Assembly (NCBI GenBank): GCA_035610835.1
Contig: CM069457.1
Span: forward strand, 24,298,658-24,362,657
Length of the DNA: 64,000 nt
Reading direction: 5' to 3'
Source of the DNA: Ophiura sarsii
Lineage: Eukaryota > Echinodermata > Ophiuroidea > Amphilepidida > Ophiuridae
Shown here piece by piece: positions 13,305 through 25,470 of this stretch; position 1 is the first letter of the stretch, and each line of letters begins with the position of its first letter. Both the position numbers and the translations under genes were made by a program. Under the pieces are notes generated by a model that saw only the letters and a program-made list of their open reading frames with translations, searched no databases and had not been told where the DNA came from.

Positions 13305-13775
13305 TAATTATTAATGATTAATGATTAATTATTAATTATTAATTATTAATTATTAATTATTAATTATTAATTATTAATTATTAATTATCAATAATTAAAT
13401 ATTAATTAAATATTAATTATTAAGTATTAATTATTTATTATTAATTATTAATTATTAAATATTAAATATTAAATATTTATTATTAATTATTAATCATTAA
13501 TTATCAATTATCAATTATCAATTATCAATTATCAATTATCAATTATTAGTTATTAATGATTAATGATTAATGATTAATTATTAATGATTAATGATTAATT
13601 ATTAATGATTAATGATTAATGATTAATGATTAATTATTAATGATTAATTATTAATTATTAATTATTAATTAGTAATTAGTAATTAGTAATTAGTAATTAG
13701 TAATTAGTAATTAGTAATTAGTAATTAGTAATTAGTAATTAGTAATTAGTAATTAGTAATTAGTAATTAGTAATT
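13305..13775. repeat. AT satellite: TTAATTA-type 7-mers then (TAGTAAT)n
   Basis: The block starts with TTAATGA/TTAATTA variants and continues with ATTATCA variants near 13500. It ends with about sixteen clean copies of the 7-mer ATTAGTA from about 13665 to 13770. The variants are grouped, showing local expansion of each type. Confidence 0.95.
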
Positions 13776-13967
13776 GTTTGTGGTTGAAACGGTTGTCACG
13801 AATAGTTGGCCCGTTTGACTGGCACGGGTGTTTTACTGGTTTTACTCACAATACACCAATGCCTTTATCCATTAATTTACAACCATGTTGTTTGTTCATT
13901 CGCCGTGTGATCCAAGACAGAAAACATACAAGATTTGCTATTAAACTGTCATTTTGAAAGGAAAAGA

Positions 13968-14150
13968 TTCAAATAATTAGATCACATCAAATAATTAAAT
14001 ATTTGGCCATTTTCAATTTTGGACTAAGAATCAATTGTGATGGGGTTAACGGCGTATTTCAAATAATTAAATCACATCAAATAATTAAATATTTGCCCAT
14101 TTTCAATTTTGGACTAAGAATCAATTGTGAAGGGCTTAACGGCGTATTTC
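13968..14150 (+). repeat. Two tandem copies of a roughly 88-bp unit
   Basis: The unit AAATAATTAGATCACATCAA through TTAACGGCGTATTTC is present twice in succession (about 13970-14057 and 14058-14148) with a handful of substitutions. This is a recent local duplication. Confidence 0.9.
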
Positions 14151-15095
14151 ACACTTAAAATGCTTGTAGATTGTAATTTAGGCGTGGTTATCGGGTCATT
14201 ATGACCTCTCAATGCCAACATTTATTTACTGCTGTGCGAGCTGCAGGCTACTGCTTACCTTCCTATACGGCAACGCTTGCCATGAAGCTATCAGATGCAC
14301 TAGCTATGCGCTGGATATATGTTAAGAAACTGCCTACACTTTCAACAGAACTTATTCGACACAATATTCCTTGTTGAATATATTAAATAAAACATTAGGT
14401 ACTTCTTAAAATATGTATACTTAGAAAAATTATAAGGCCCAGATTAAAATGAAATATGAGTCAAATTTTCTTAGAACTTTATCAATGTATGCATGAGTTA
14501 GTATGATTTGTGCCAGCATGGGTAACTGCAGATGTATGCCAGGAATGTGTTCGGTTAATGCAGCTAGATGGAGTTGTAAATGCCGCATTGCGCGCCATAC
14601 TGCAGACATATCCCATGATGCAATGCGCTGATAGACTGCAATGCAGGGACTAGGCACTGCCGCATGCGGCGTTCTACCCGGGGGCGTACTAGCGCGTCTA
14701 GGCTACATCTATTATTATAACTTTATGATACTTTGTTTGCTCTGATATTGCAATATGAAAGTACATTACAGGCATGATGTATGCCATATCATATATCATG
14801 TTTTGATATCGAATGCAACTCGGATATCAATGCTACCACCAGTACATGTACAGATATAAGCTGGTTTTGTGTATACATATCTTTAATATTATTTCCCGCC
14901 TATTCCCTCGGTAGTCTGGGAGACGCTTCCACAACGTTACCGACGTGTATCTTTTCTTGAAACAATGCCCTTACGCCGCCGAATAAAAACAAAATCCAAA
15001 TTGCATAGAAATACAACAATGCACATCATTTGAGAAGCTAGGTTTATTTCCCAGTTACCTGAAGATCATACATGTTTTGATCAATTCCATTTAAA
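14151..15095. other. No gene seen
   Basis: Nothing family-like on either strand. A small inverted pair (CAGTGCCGCATGCGGC, near 14655) and a CAT/ATG-rich stretch near 14780 are the only patterns noticed. Confidence 0.4.
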
Positions 15096-15099
15096 AACC

Positions 15100-15370
15100 A
15101 ACATTTATATCCGGGGGTGCTACTTAGTGGATATGAGGTTACGGGGATGTGCTGCCAAAAGGGGTCCCATTTTCACTCACTGGTAAATGGATGACCCCTT
15201 TTCAATGTTGCTGTTTTTCGCCGAAATGTTTGCAAAATCTGTCACAAATATAGGGACATTATGGGTTTCTGGAAAATTAGTAACTGTTTGGGTCAATTTT
15301 CCATTTTGCTGGCGGCACAACCTACCAAAGAAATATCCGAGTACCATCCCCTCTCCCCGGGATTTATATC
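15100..15370 (+). repeat. Dispersed repeat, copy B (inverse of 5735-6110)
   Basis: Opens with ATCCGGGGGTGCTACTTAGT and contains GGTAAATGGATGACCCCTTT, GACATTATGGGTTTCTGG and CATTTTGCTGGCGGCACAAC. These match the other copy in reverse orientation. The overlapping open frames on both strands (69 and 77 residues) are repeat. Confidence 0.75.
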
Positions 15371-15819
15371 TTCGTGGGAATGCAGAAACGTCGTAAGTGC
15401 ATTTTGTCACTAGTTTTGCAGGACAAGCCTTTTTGTGTTCAATTTTGTGTGCTTAATGATTGTTTTAACAAGCGTGTTTATTTGAGTAAAGATCAATTAA
15501 TTCCAATTCAAAGCTGATAAAATGGCGTAAAATGTGTGGATTCGCTTGCCCTATATACTAGTATATTTCCATGAATAACTAATAACTGAATTCGGTCGAA
15601 AGTTGCATTCTGTTCCCATGATGATTATGTCCCGTCCGATTTCTATGATATGGTGCATTTAGCAATAGTGCAACTGTAAAGTGTAGTGACAATATCGCAG
15701 GTCAATTACACATGATTTTGATATGCGTCTGGAGAGAAAAAAATCAATACAAGCGCATTGATGTTGATATGAACAATGCTATGAGTTCGGAGGTAGTAAG
15801 TACTGCTGTAAGAATTTGA

Positions 15820-16600
15820 TTTTTATAATGATAGGCCTGATTTCAACCTTGTGATAATTACACAATGATAGACCTGATTCCAGCCCGTCCGTGTGATAGT
15901 TTTTATTATATCATGATAGGCTTGATTTCAACCATTTGTCAACCGTGTTATTACCATTATGGCTGGAAAAGCATAATGTGATATCATGATATAAAACAAA
16001 TATTGAATGCCGTTTGCTTGTGCAATAGTAAAATACTATCACTCGGTCCAATTTGAACTGAAAATTGATTGTCATATCATTATATAAAACAATGTAATGA
16101 TATAGTGAATGCCTTATATTTTGTTTGTGCAATAGTATACAAATATTGAATGCCCAAGAGTGTGATGGTATACAAATATTGAATGCCCAAGACTGTGATA
16201 GTACAAACTATATCTCGAGGTCAAATTTTGATTTTTACATTGCACGAGGCGAAACCGAGTGTAATGGAATAATCCAAATTTGACCTCGTGATATAGTTTT
16301 ACTATTGCACAAGCAAACGACATTCAATATTTGTTTTTATATAATGATAGGCCTGTTTTCAGCCATGTGATAGTTTTTACTATCATTATCGCTAGATATT
16401 AAATTTGGGATATCATTATATAAAACAAATATTGAATGCCTTTTGCTCGTGCAATAGTAAAACTATATCACTCAGTCCAATTTTCATTGTTCCATCACAC
16501 TCGGCTGTGCCTCGTGTAATGGAAAAATCCAAATTCGACCTAGTGATATAGTTTTTACTATCACACTCTTCGGCATTCAATATTTGTATAATATCATGAT
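15820..16600. repeat. Palindrome-rich repeat cluster (TATTGAATGCC / GCACGAGGCGAAGCCGAGTG)
   Basis: Several inverted and direct copies of two words alternate: ATATAAAACAAATATTGAAT with GCC, and GCACGAGGCGAAACCGAGTG with TAATGGA. Copies lie around 15980, 16085, 16140, 16240, 16320, 16410 and 16490-16570, and a further one at 17370-17520. The arrangement looks like nested copies of a short foldback element. Confidence 0.75.
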
Positions 16601-16634
16601 TTCACATTATTCTTTTCAGGCCATAATGATGTAT

Positions 16635-16797
16635 ACAAATAATGAATGTTTATGAGTGCAATGGTATGAATATTTTCATTTGGTGAAAGATGAAATGTTC
16701 CATTCAACGAAGCGAAGCTGAGTTCAATGGAACATTTCATCTTTCATCGAATGAAAATATTCATACCATTGCTCGAATGAAAACATTCATTATTTGT
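16635..16797. repeat. 163-bp near-perfect palindrome
   Basis: ACAAATAATGAATGTTTATG on the left is matched by the reverse complement at the right end. Inner arms GGTATGAATATTTTCATT and GATGAAATGTTCCATT are also mirrored, around a centre near 16715 (AACGAAGCGAAGCTGAG). It belongs to the same style of element as its neighbours. Confidence 0.85.
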
Positions 16798-17369
16798 TTT
16801 ATATAACAGTTAACACATTCGGTTTGTTATTTGTCCAAAAAACGGAAGGTGACAGGCCTACGCTACTGACTGAGTAGGCATAAGCTTATTTTGATTTCAA
16901 ATTGATCATTTTAATTAGACTAGCCCTCGCCTGGAAGCTTGCGTTCTCACTTACAACATTTGTCTCATGTACAGCATTAGCATTAGTCCCATCAATACAA
17001 GAAGGCAATTATAATCCAAGATATGCAAGCAGCAGAACAAAACATAGGGCCTAGGCCTCCAGCGACTACGCTACGGCACTTTCACCGGAAGATTGGTTTT
17101 TGGGAGACGTTGCGCTACACACAGGCTGGCCATAAAACAAACGCATCGTAATCGTGGCGCGGTTCAATATTAGCGCGTGTACAGTGACTGTTGTCTGATG
17201 AAAAAACACGAGGCGTGCAATGGTACAAAACGTATGGAACCAAATTGCACGCAAATGGAACCAAATGGCACGATTAATGACGTATGATGTAAAATCAATG
17301 AAACGGGACAAATATGTCATGTCATGTGACATACAATCCACCAATCAAATGACAAGGAAATGTCCAACT

Positions 17370-17520
17370 GTTATATAATAATAACAACTATCACATGGTT
17401 GAAATCAAGCCTATCATGATATAATACTATATCATGAGGTCAAGTTTGGATTTTTCCATTGCACGAGGCGAAGCCGAGTGTAATGGAAAATATAAATTTC
17501 ACTCTCAGGCATTCACTATT
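17370..17520. repeat. Further copy of the GCACGAGGCGAAGCCGAGTG repeat
   Basis: ATATCATGAGGTCAAGTTTG, then TTGCACGAGGCGAAGCCGAG and TGTAATGG, then GGCATTCACTATTTGTATAA. This is a diverged copy of the 15820-16600 family. Confidence 0.7.
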
Positions 17521-17581
17521 TGTATAATATATATCGTCTGCCCAAGTATGTTATTTTCCTCGGTCTAAAAAAGAAGATATT

Positions 17582-17709
17582 ATGCTGGTGCACAACTACA
17601 GTAAAACATTCCAGACCAGGCGTTATCGTGCAAGCTTATCCCAAGCCAAAATCCACATTCGTAGCAAGACAATGCCCGGCAACCGTGGAACTAATGCGGG
17701 TATACTGGG
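17582..17709 (+). other. Possible orphan exon, unrecognised
   Basis: An open stretch begins with ATG at 17582 and runs to a strong donor (CTGG then GTGAGTC, GT at 17710). In this frame it reads MLVHNYSKTFQTRRYR and later KTMPGNRGTNAGIL, with a GC-richer third codon position than its surroundings. A second frame is also open over the same bases, so the coding frame is not settled. No good upstream acceptor and no partner exon were found. It could be chance, or a remnant exon inside repeat-rich DNA. Confidence 0.2.
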
Positions 17710-17799
17710 TGAGTCACAAAACTGTACTCAACTTTGGGATTTTATTTCTAAAAGTCTGTGCAAGAATTTCTAGGAATATGAATTGTGTCAGATAGGCTG

Positions 17800-19985
17800 T
17801 CCCGTTAGCTTTCAAAAGAATTTTAGTTGATTAATATTGGTTGCAGAAAACGTGTTTGACGCTCAATTAGATAAAAGTATACAATTTAAACACCGAACGC
17901 GATTGGTGCTATTTCTCTAATAAGCTCTATTGAATTTCACTATTGAATAACGGTGCACACTCTAATCCGATCATCACAAAAGCCCGAGCTGATCTTTGAT
18001 CTGCTGAATTCACGAAATAATTACATTGTTTTGTCATTATTTTGCATTTAATATACGAAAATTGATTTGTCTTCATGATCAGTTATTGTATTTCATACAT
18101 GTGTCCACTGATTCTTAAATATCATGCGTCATTGTGTACATTACTCAATATTTTGTTCGGTTTAAAAATGCAGTAACTTTACAAAAAATGTTGTCATTCT
18201 TTTTGCTGATACCAGTTAACAAATCCAGTTGTTGATTCAAGCATTGGTTGCCTCATATTCTGTTAAGATATTTTAAATATTTATTTATAAGTACAGTTTT
18301 TTACCCACCCTGTATAATATAGTAAAGAATCAGCAGCTTGATGTTTTACTACACCAATTAATCTTGTTTTGTGTACCTTGTGATTTTAGTATAATTCTTG
18401 GGGTAAAAAGAGTGCAATATCTGCTTTAGTGATTTGGTAAGTAATGTAACATTAATGTTATTTACATGGCTACGTGGAAGCCATTCTACACAATAAGTAC
18501 AAGCACTTCTTGTTCATGCATTGCTGCACTAATCCAATGAAAATCATTATAGGTATAGAAACGAATAGGGCCCTACAATAAAGGCTGCTTGGAGGGATTT
18601 TTTGATTTAGCACACAATGTTATCATTTTTTAATCGAGCTGTATCCAATGGCAAATAGTTTGTCAGATGTTACAATAGGATTGAGAAGATTGACATTGGT
18701 GATTGAAAATTGGCCCTTGAATTATTTTCAGTATTACTGGCCACTGATCTGGTAATGATGTTTGTTTGTTTGTTGATTTGTTTACACGGTCGGTCTGTAC
18801 GGACACATGCTTGGGTCCTGAAGGGACCAGGCTCTAGCAAAATGCTCGGGCCAGGCTTAAAAGCCTATATAAGCATGCTGGCTGAATGAAAAGAAAGTTA
18901 GAAAAGATGGAAGAAAAGAATGAAATAAAAAGAGCCACTCCCAACAGATAAAGTAACAATTTTGCTATCAGCCTTCGGACATGAGAAAAGAATAGCCTTG
19001 ATCTAATCTCATTTGCCATACAGGCTTCGCCAGTCAAAACTGAAATGTGCCTTATTTATGTAATTCTCCTCCGTGAAATTAGACACTTCAGTCATAAGAA
19101 TCTAATAGATTTAAATTAAAGGTTTTCTCGTACCGTCCAATTGATTTTCTTTCTAATTTAATCTCATCTATACCAAAAGGATGAACACTCTTACTAAGAA
19201 GAAATCAATATGTGTTATTTGTTAAGATGGCACGTTTAGAATAGAAGTACTCAATTAGCATAATTACACAGGGCTCTGTTTACGGACACGCCTACCCCAT
19301 TTGTTCTATACGTATGACAACAGATTTCAGCTCATTATTCTCTATTGATCTCTATAGGCAAAATAAAAATAAAAATTAGTTTCTCTTCCTAACTTTTGGA
19401 AAAAAAGAATGATGAGGGCACCTTTTATTACTTTTCTTTTTAAATAAACAATGCGAAATTCCCATCTCGTCCTTTGTAAAAATCTTTTTGTTTCATGGTT
19501 CTGGGGGGGGAGGTTTGTTACCAAAAGAACCTGCTTAAAAATGCTCATAGGACTAAAGTAAATGTATTACCAAGATGTCAGCTTTTTAAATACTCTAACA
19601 AAATGGTTATGGAAGAAATAAGGAAGAAAACATTACAGAATTCATGAAAAAGGATGCGCTAATGGACGAGAAACTACTTTATTGTTTTACGTGGCCTTAT
19701 GTATAAGACTTTTAGCTTATTTCTTATGGCACTATCATTGATATGTTTAACCCCTCCCAATTTAATCAGTTTCTTGTATTCATGATTGTGAGTAGCAGTG
19801 AACCAGTTAATTAGCGCATCATATCAGAGCTCTGTGTTGAGTCACCAGTTTGATTTGTAATCATTCAGCTCGTTAAGCTCGTTACACAACATCCATACTA
19901 ATTATTCACTTCATCTGTCCTAATTGGCAATTTAATTCTGAAAGAATATAAAGAAATAAACAAGATCTAGGCCTATAAACCTAAT
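17800..19985. other. No gene seen
   Basis: AT-rich DNA. A TATATAAG word at 18866 sits in a GC-richer patch (CTCGGGCCAGGCTTAAAAGC) but no open frame or splice pair follows it. A G9 tract lies at 19502. Nothing else could be assigned. Confidence 0.4.
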
Positions 19986-19987
19986 CA

Positions 19988-20652
19988 GCTCCAGAACTAG
20001 AGCCCGTTTCACTTGAGGGCGCTACATATTGACTGGCGTCACCGTTTTAACGTGTACCCGTCAATGTGTGCAATCAATGCATTTTCGCTATTCAACCCTA
20101 AATATTTGCATAAAAAATAACATCTTAACTAATTGAGGTCAGCCTAGCTACCAGATTTCCTCGCGGAAGCTAGGCCAACAATGTTATCTCACCTTTGACC
20201 CCAACATCCCGCAATACAGGTCGAAATTACACCTTTTTAGCCTATAAACCGCGATGAGACTAACATTTTCTAGGTGAGTTATCACCATTTTAATGATTTT
20301 TTTAGGTTAAGTTTGACCAGTTTTACAATGGTGATAACTCACCTAGAAAATGTAGTATTATATAGTGATGAACTTTTAAACATTATCTCAGCGATTCAGC
20401 GATAAGAGACTTATTTTATGGTTGAAAATCGGCAAAATAGGATTTCTTTTTCAATCTGTGATGGGAGGCCGTTCCCTCGGAAACGCAATACCGTTCCCAA
20501 CCCCGCCCTCTATTGAAATATCAAACTTATTCGTCACCCAGCAAAAGACGGACTCCCGTCCCGTCCCGTAAAATTGACGGCAGTGCGTCACTAAATAGCG
20601 AGCCATCAAGGCGAACACGCTCCCATTCCGGAGCAGACTGATACGCGAACAC
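19988..20652 (+). repeat. Inverted-ended repeat, copy A (partner at 50217-50912)
   Basis: Begins CAGCTCCAGAACTAGAGCCC and ends CTCCCATTCCGGAGCAGACT, ends that are imperfect reverse complements of each other. Shared blocks with the partner include GAGGGCGCTA, ACGTGTACCCGTCA, CCTAAATATTTGCATA, TATTCGTCACCCAGC and GACGGCAGTG. The interior differs: this copy carries an additional inverted repeat at 20263-20353. The 67-residue minus-strand open frame is repeat. Confidence 0.8.
20263..20353. repeat. 91-bp foldback nested in copy A
   Basis: ACATTTTCTAGGTGAGTTAT and CACCATT on the left are repeated as the exact reverse complement on the right, around a central AT-rich loop. It is absent from the other copy of the host repeat, so it is likely a separate insertion. 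Confidence 0.85.
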
Positions 20653-20654
20653 AC

Positions 20655-21435
20655 AGAACTGTTTATAATCGTTCAAAATGTATAAAATTGGAATTAATGT
20701 TACATGTTGTTATAAAAACATTCAACGATACCTTATGTACAGTGTAGCACGGCGTTGTTAATTTGAGAACTACGCTACTGTGGAATCGAACCGCACCATG
20801 CAGATAATGTGTTTACGGGCGCTACGCGATCGCAGCCGCAGTGTGTGCTGTTTTATGATCGCTATTTACATCGATTTTTAAAATTAAAAGAAACTTGATT
20901 GTTATTTTTATTTGGTCATTTTAGTGTTAAGGTTTTTGAAAATACGGCGAAATTGTTTATGATTAGTACAATTAAATTACGTATTTATTTGCATTATCTA
21001 TTTATGAAATGGCGTTCAAATCCTTGGTCGGTGTTGACAGTGATTAAATCATGTTTCAGTGTAAATGTGCATCACCAATCTACAAAACCTGCGTTCGGCA
21101 CGTCTGCGTGTTTATCTCACTCGGGCATTGTCATAGACAACCTACTCAGGGACAGATCATTACGCATTCCAACCAGAAGCCGTTGTACCCTGACGACGGA
21201 CCATATCGTCATGACGACCGGTCAATATCTTCATGACAACAGCCAATTGATTGCGTATTTGTCGTTGTTCTGACGCATATTGTGCGTTGAGCGTATATTT
21301 AGCACCCCACCCCCCCAGTTCCCCAGACCCTACCCTACCCTAACCCAAACCTAGATTATATAGATTTTAAGATAATATGCTTATGTGATACATGTTTTTA
21401 GGTGCTGTCAAATCCAAATATGCCTTATCGACAAC
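20655..21435. other. No gene seen
   Basis: The 124-residue frame at 20899-21273 has no family resemblance, and a competing 61-residue frame overlaps it. A CCCTAACCC-like tract (21335-21355) resembles the other telomere-like tracts near 36370 and 40680 but is too short and impure to be telomeric. Confidence 0.4.
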
Positions 21436-21439
21436 GTCT

Positions 21440-23785
21440 GGAGAGGGTGTGTTAAAACTGGCAACCCATGGGACAGAGAAAAACTTAATTTTCACAAAGT
21501 ATTTAGAATCGCTTTTCGAATACAAATCGATAAGACCTAATATTGAACACTCGTTCGTTATTTGATGTAATACTTGGTATTTAAGGCAGGTCTGTTAGGT
21601 ATTAAAGAGGATCATTCCCCACAGATAAATTATAATTGCAACGCTATTTATCGTTCCAATTAATAATGGTTTAGGGGGCACAGCACTAAATAAACCGCCC
21701 ATTGGATTACATATAAATTAGGGCTAGAAGAGTCGCTATTTTGGGCCCTTAGTAACCATTTTTGGAATGTCTCGAATGCTCTATTCTAATAAACAAACAT
21801 TCAAATTTCATAAAATCGTCAAAAAGTGTTACACCTTCCAATTAGATTTTACGATACGGTCATTTAAACAGCGCCACCCCTATTTTCAGCCCGGACGCTC
21901 GCCTACTAACCGCCTCCGATCACGTATGTTCATCCACGTGATAAATTTTCAATACAATCGAAAATCAATATTTTGCAATATCCTGATCAAAGTACAAGAG
22001 ATTATCTTTCATTTTAATTATGAAATGCTACCCTCACGCCAAACTGATTCCCAAAGGACCCCATTAATCCCAAAATCGTTTTTTTGTTTTTGCCGGAACT
22101 TACTACCATTACACAAAAGCGCCCTTGCGCACTCTTCCATCAATCAAAAACGAGCAGTTTCAAATGTAGATGGCGCTGTTCGATATAACACACTGAGCAG
22201 GAAGCGAAGGCCGACGAATTCATAAGTCATACTGCACTGACTGACCCTTTTATTCACGGGGAAACTACCGAGACAAAACGCTATTCTTTACAATCATTTA
22301 AATATTGTATTAGTTCAAAGTCTTATTCATATTAAACTAATTATGTGTGTTGACAAATGTGCATTATAAGACGGTATGGGGGCATAGCACGAAATAAGTG
22401 TCCCATTAGATTACACGTAAATAGACGCGCGCTGATTTTATCTGACCTTAGTACATGTCGAGAATGATTGCAGTCAATGATCATGCTTTCAATTTTAATA
22501 CAATCGTCGGAAAGTGTTGCGTCTTCCAATAAGATTTTACGATATGATCATTTAAACAGCGCCGCCCCTATTTTCAGCACGAACGTTCGCCTTGTGACCG
22601 CCAAGTGTGTTCATCCACGTGATACAATTTCTATACAATTTAAAATCAAAATTTTGCAATATCCTGAGTTAAGTACAAGAGATTATCTTTCATTTTATTT
22701 TATAACATGCTACACTCACGCCAAACTGATTCCCAAAATGACCCCAATTAATCACAAAGTCGGTTTTTGTTTTTGCCGAAACTTACTTCCAAAATGAGGA
22801 GTGGTAGCGATAGGTTGTCCACAAAACCGGCCAAAAAAAACGCATGGTCAAATACGCAAATCTACCGACGGAGGCTCGAATTTACCGACGGGCTTATTCC
22901 AGGGGGGGGGGGGCTGGCCCCCTGCCCCCCCCCCCCCCCCCCCCCCCCCCCTCTGGGTACGCCACTGCATGTACATCGTCTAAATATGGCCTGATTCTTA
23001 TTTACCTGTGTCCTCTGTTAATTATTTTCTCCAACTGTTTTCGCAAAAACTAGATAGGCCTTATAATATAAGTACAATATGAGTAGGGGGTCATCAACAT
23101 AATAGCTTTCTTTTGGGGGCGGGTGTCATAACAAAATGTCGACATTAAATAACATTTTTAGGAGCGCCCCCGCCCCACCCAAAGTGAGCACCCCCTAATG
23201 CAAAATTGTCAACACACATGATTAGTTTAATATGAATTAGACTTTGAACTAATACAATATTTAAATTATTGTAAAGAATAGTGTTTTGTCTCGGTAGTTT
23301 CCCCGTGAATAAAAGGATCAGTCAGTGAAAACAGACAGTTATATATTATGGGATTCGCTTATTCATGACACGGGCAATATATCGATCATGTTGTCTTTTG
23401 TTCTACACGGCATGGACAGTCTATGGTCATGGTTAAGTAGGCACAGTTACGATGAATGATGAATTCGTCGCGGCCGTCGCTTCCTGCTGTGTGTGTTATG
23501 TCAAACAGCGCCATCTACATTTAAAACTGCTCGTTTTTGATTGAAAGAAGAGTGCGCACTATAAAACCATCTGGAACGTTACGATAATAATTTAACGGTG
23601 GGGATGATCCTCTTTAACCTAACAGGCCTACCTTAAATACCAAGTATAACATGTATTGTGAAAATAAAATAACGAACGAGTGTTTCTTCGATTTGTATTT
23701 GAAAAGCGGCGCATTTACAGTAATTTGCGAAAATTATTTTTGCTGTCCCACTTGTTGCCAGTGTTAACACACCCTACATTTAGTG
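21440..23785. repeat. 2.35-kb complex foldback with internal direct duplication
   Basis: The outer left arm (about 21440-21640, with GAGAGGGTGTGTTAA and AGAGGATCATTCCCCAC) matches the reverse complement of 23595-23785. An inner left arm (about 22110-22360, with AACGAGCAGTTT, CGGGGAAACTACCGAGACAA) matches the reverse complement of 23205-23565. In addition, 21640-22090 and 22360-22780 are direct copies (ATTTAAACAGCGCC, TTCATCCACGTGATA, CACGCCAAACTGATTCCCAA). The 152- and 109-residue frames are the two translated direct copies and are not genes. The outer ends show no clear target duplication. Confidence 0.8.
22903..22952. repeat. Adjacent G-run and C-run
   Basis: A run of 12 G is followed by CTGGCCCCCTG and then an almost uninterrupted run of about 30 C, then CTCTGGGTACGCCACTGCAT. 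Several inserts in this window have such homopolymers at their ends. Length here is likely unreliable in any read-based assembly. Confidence 0.85.
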
Positions 23786-23934
23786 CGTCTCAAAATACAT
23801 TATCGTAAATAATTCTAAATCCCTCACATTTCTCAATCGCTATATTTTGTATTTTTGGCGATAATTTAATATGTTCACACATGTAGGGCCAAGTATGTGG
23901 CCTATAAATGAAAAGCTGATTTGTTCATCTGTCA

Positions 23935-24118
23935 AATGATATCATTGTTGATGATTTTTTGTGGTCAAATAAATAAATAAGTAATGAAATGATAAATGAA
24001 ATAATTATTTTTCAAAACAAACTAAAATAAATAAATAAATAAATAAATAAATAAACAAATAAATAAATAAATATACTAATAAATAAATAAATATACTAAT
24101 AAATAAATAAATAAATAA
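23935..24118. repeat. (AAAT)n microsatellite
   Basis: AAATAAATAAATAAATAAAT with interruptions (AAACAAAT, ATATACTAAT twice) and a degenerate leader from 23965. Simple repeat. Confidence 0.95.
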
Positions 24119-24534
24119 ACTGGTATAAAAGTTATAACAGTAACTAACAATATTTAAATAAATACATAACATTAAAAGGGACTATTTAAGATGTTCTTAT
24201 ACATTGGCCAGGGCTTGAAAGTAGCGAAGACCCCCACACCATGACACCTGAATATATAAAGCTATATAATGTTGGCACATAAAAAAAGAGGTAACATGAA
24301 CTACTAATAATGATGAAATTTCAGCTAAGGCTACATAGGTCACACAATTTATGAGCTTGTTTTATTGATATTGCTCGTTTCAGTCGACGGTTAAGAAGAC
24401 ACACGCACCGACTGAGACTGGTAGACCAAAACAAGAGATTTTAACAGTTGTTTTGCCCGTCAAATTTAACCTCTTTAGCAGACGCTCCTCATGGCCAGGT
24501 ATTATCGATGTACGGAAGGTGTGCGGAGAAGGCT

Positions 24535-24546
24535 AGTATATAATTC
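24535..24546 (+). promoter_or_regulatory. Possible TATA box of the receptor-like gene
   Basis: CTAGTATATAATTC lies about 150 bases before the proposed start codon at 24690. If functional it would place transcription start near 24567. No other core element is evident. An upstream ATG at 24550 opens a 47-codon frame whose TGA overlaps the main ATG (ATGA). With this TATA box that upstream ATG would be outside the transcript. Confidence 0.3.
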
Positions 24547-24689
24547 ACCATGACCTTAATAAAACGCAACCCACCTTGGTACCCGTACAATACGCCGAAA
24601 GCGTGTCCGATAAAAAATGGAGCTAGCGTAACTACGAAGTCTTCACGAAGATACCTCTTTTCAATCATAATAACTTTTGGAAAAGAAAG

Positions 24690-24780
24690 ATGAATTCATC
24701 TATAGGACGCCGATTTGTGTTATATGTTCAGATATTTCTACTGTGGTTTCTACGTTTTACTTCGCATGGACATGAGGGAG
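24690..24780 (+). CDS. Exon 1: signal peptide
   Basis: ATG at 24690 opens MNSSIGRRFVLYVQIFLLWF, then LRFTSHGHEG. It has a basic n-region followed by a hydrophobic core of about 14 residues and a small-residue cleavage zone near SHG, as in secreted and type I membrane proteins. The donor is GGAG|GTAGGG, leaving one base (phase 1) that fits exon 2 exactly. The start is the only ATG giving a signal sequence in phase with exon 2. Confidence 0.75.
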
Positions 24781-25470
24781 GTAGGGCTTTATCCTTTTCT
24801 AGTATTATTTATTATTTATTATTAAATTATGGCGGACGACATACCTGACACGTTGGAAGTGGATCGTATTTTGTACTACTTAGCTACTTAGTACTTCTGA
24901 ACTTAAAATTGTGTACGGTGTTAACATGGTAACGGCAGCTAACACGCCCGAGGGTTTACATTGGATGATATTAACCCGGTGCAACGTGCGTGAAAGTATG
25001 TAAGGTAGAAATTAGTAGGGTTTTCTTCACAATCTTCATTTTTAGAGCCAAATTTGGAAATCTTTTGCAAATTTGGTCCAGGGAGGGTAACAAGACTTCT
25101 TTATTATATTCATTCCTATTTTTCCCCTAACGATTTGGGTGGGTCAATTTGTCAACTTTATAGGGGCCAATTTTAATTTCGGTATGACCTAAACAACGGA
25201 AGTTTTATTGCATACCGTATGTTGTTATATTGTACCGAATATATGTAACGATCCTGTTACAAATTTCAGCTGGTATTTAAATTTGAGCACAAACAAAACT
25301 TTATTTACTGCATATCTATTTACTTTCTTTAGCTAAATGTTATTGTTAGCGACTGTGTGTGGCTTTTAAAATGTCTAATTTTTATTTATTTTTTAAATAG
25401 GCTACAGTATGAATCATCTTAATCATAAAATCTCGCTTTTAAAATAACGTTTACATTACAAAATGTAATA

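Noticed and set aside
13305..13775. Possible origin or matrix-attachment region because of extreme AT content
   Set aside because: Simple 7-mer expansion explains the composition. Nothing else supports a function.
21767..22225. 152-residue plus-strand frame
   Set aside because: A diverged copy 700 bp downstream breaks the frame. The sequence is an internal duplication of a foldback element.
24829..24891. Small frame starting MADDIPDTLEVDR just after exon 1
   Set aside because: Attractive start codon context, but it stops after 20 codons with no convincing donor, and lies inside intron 1.
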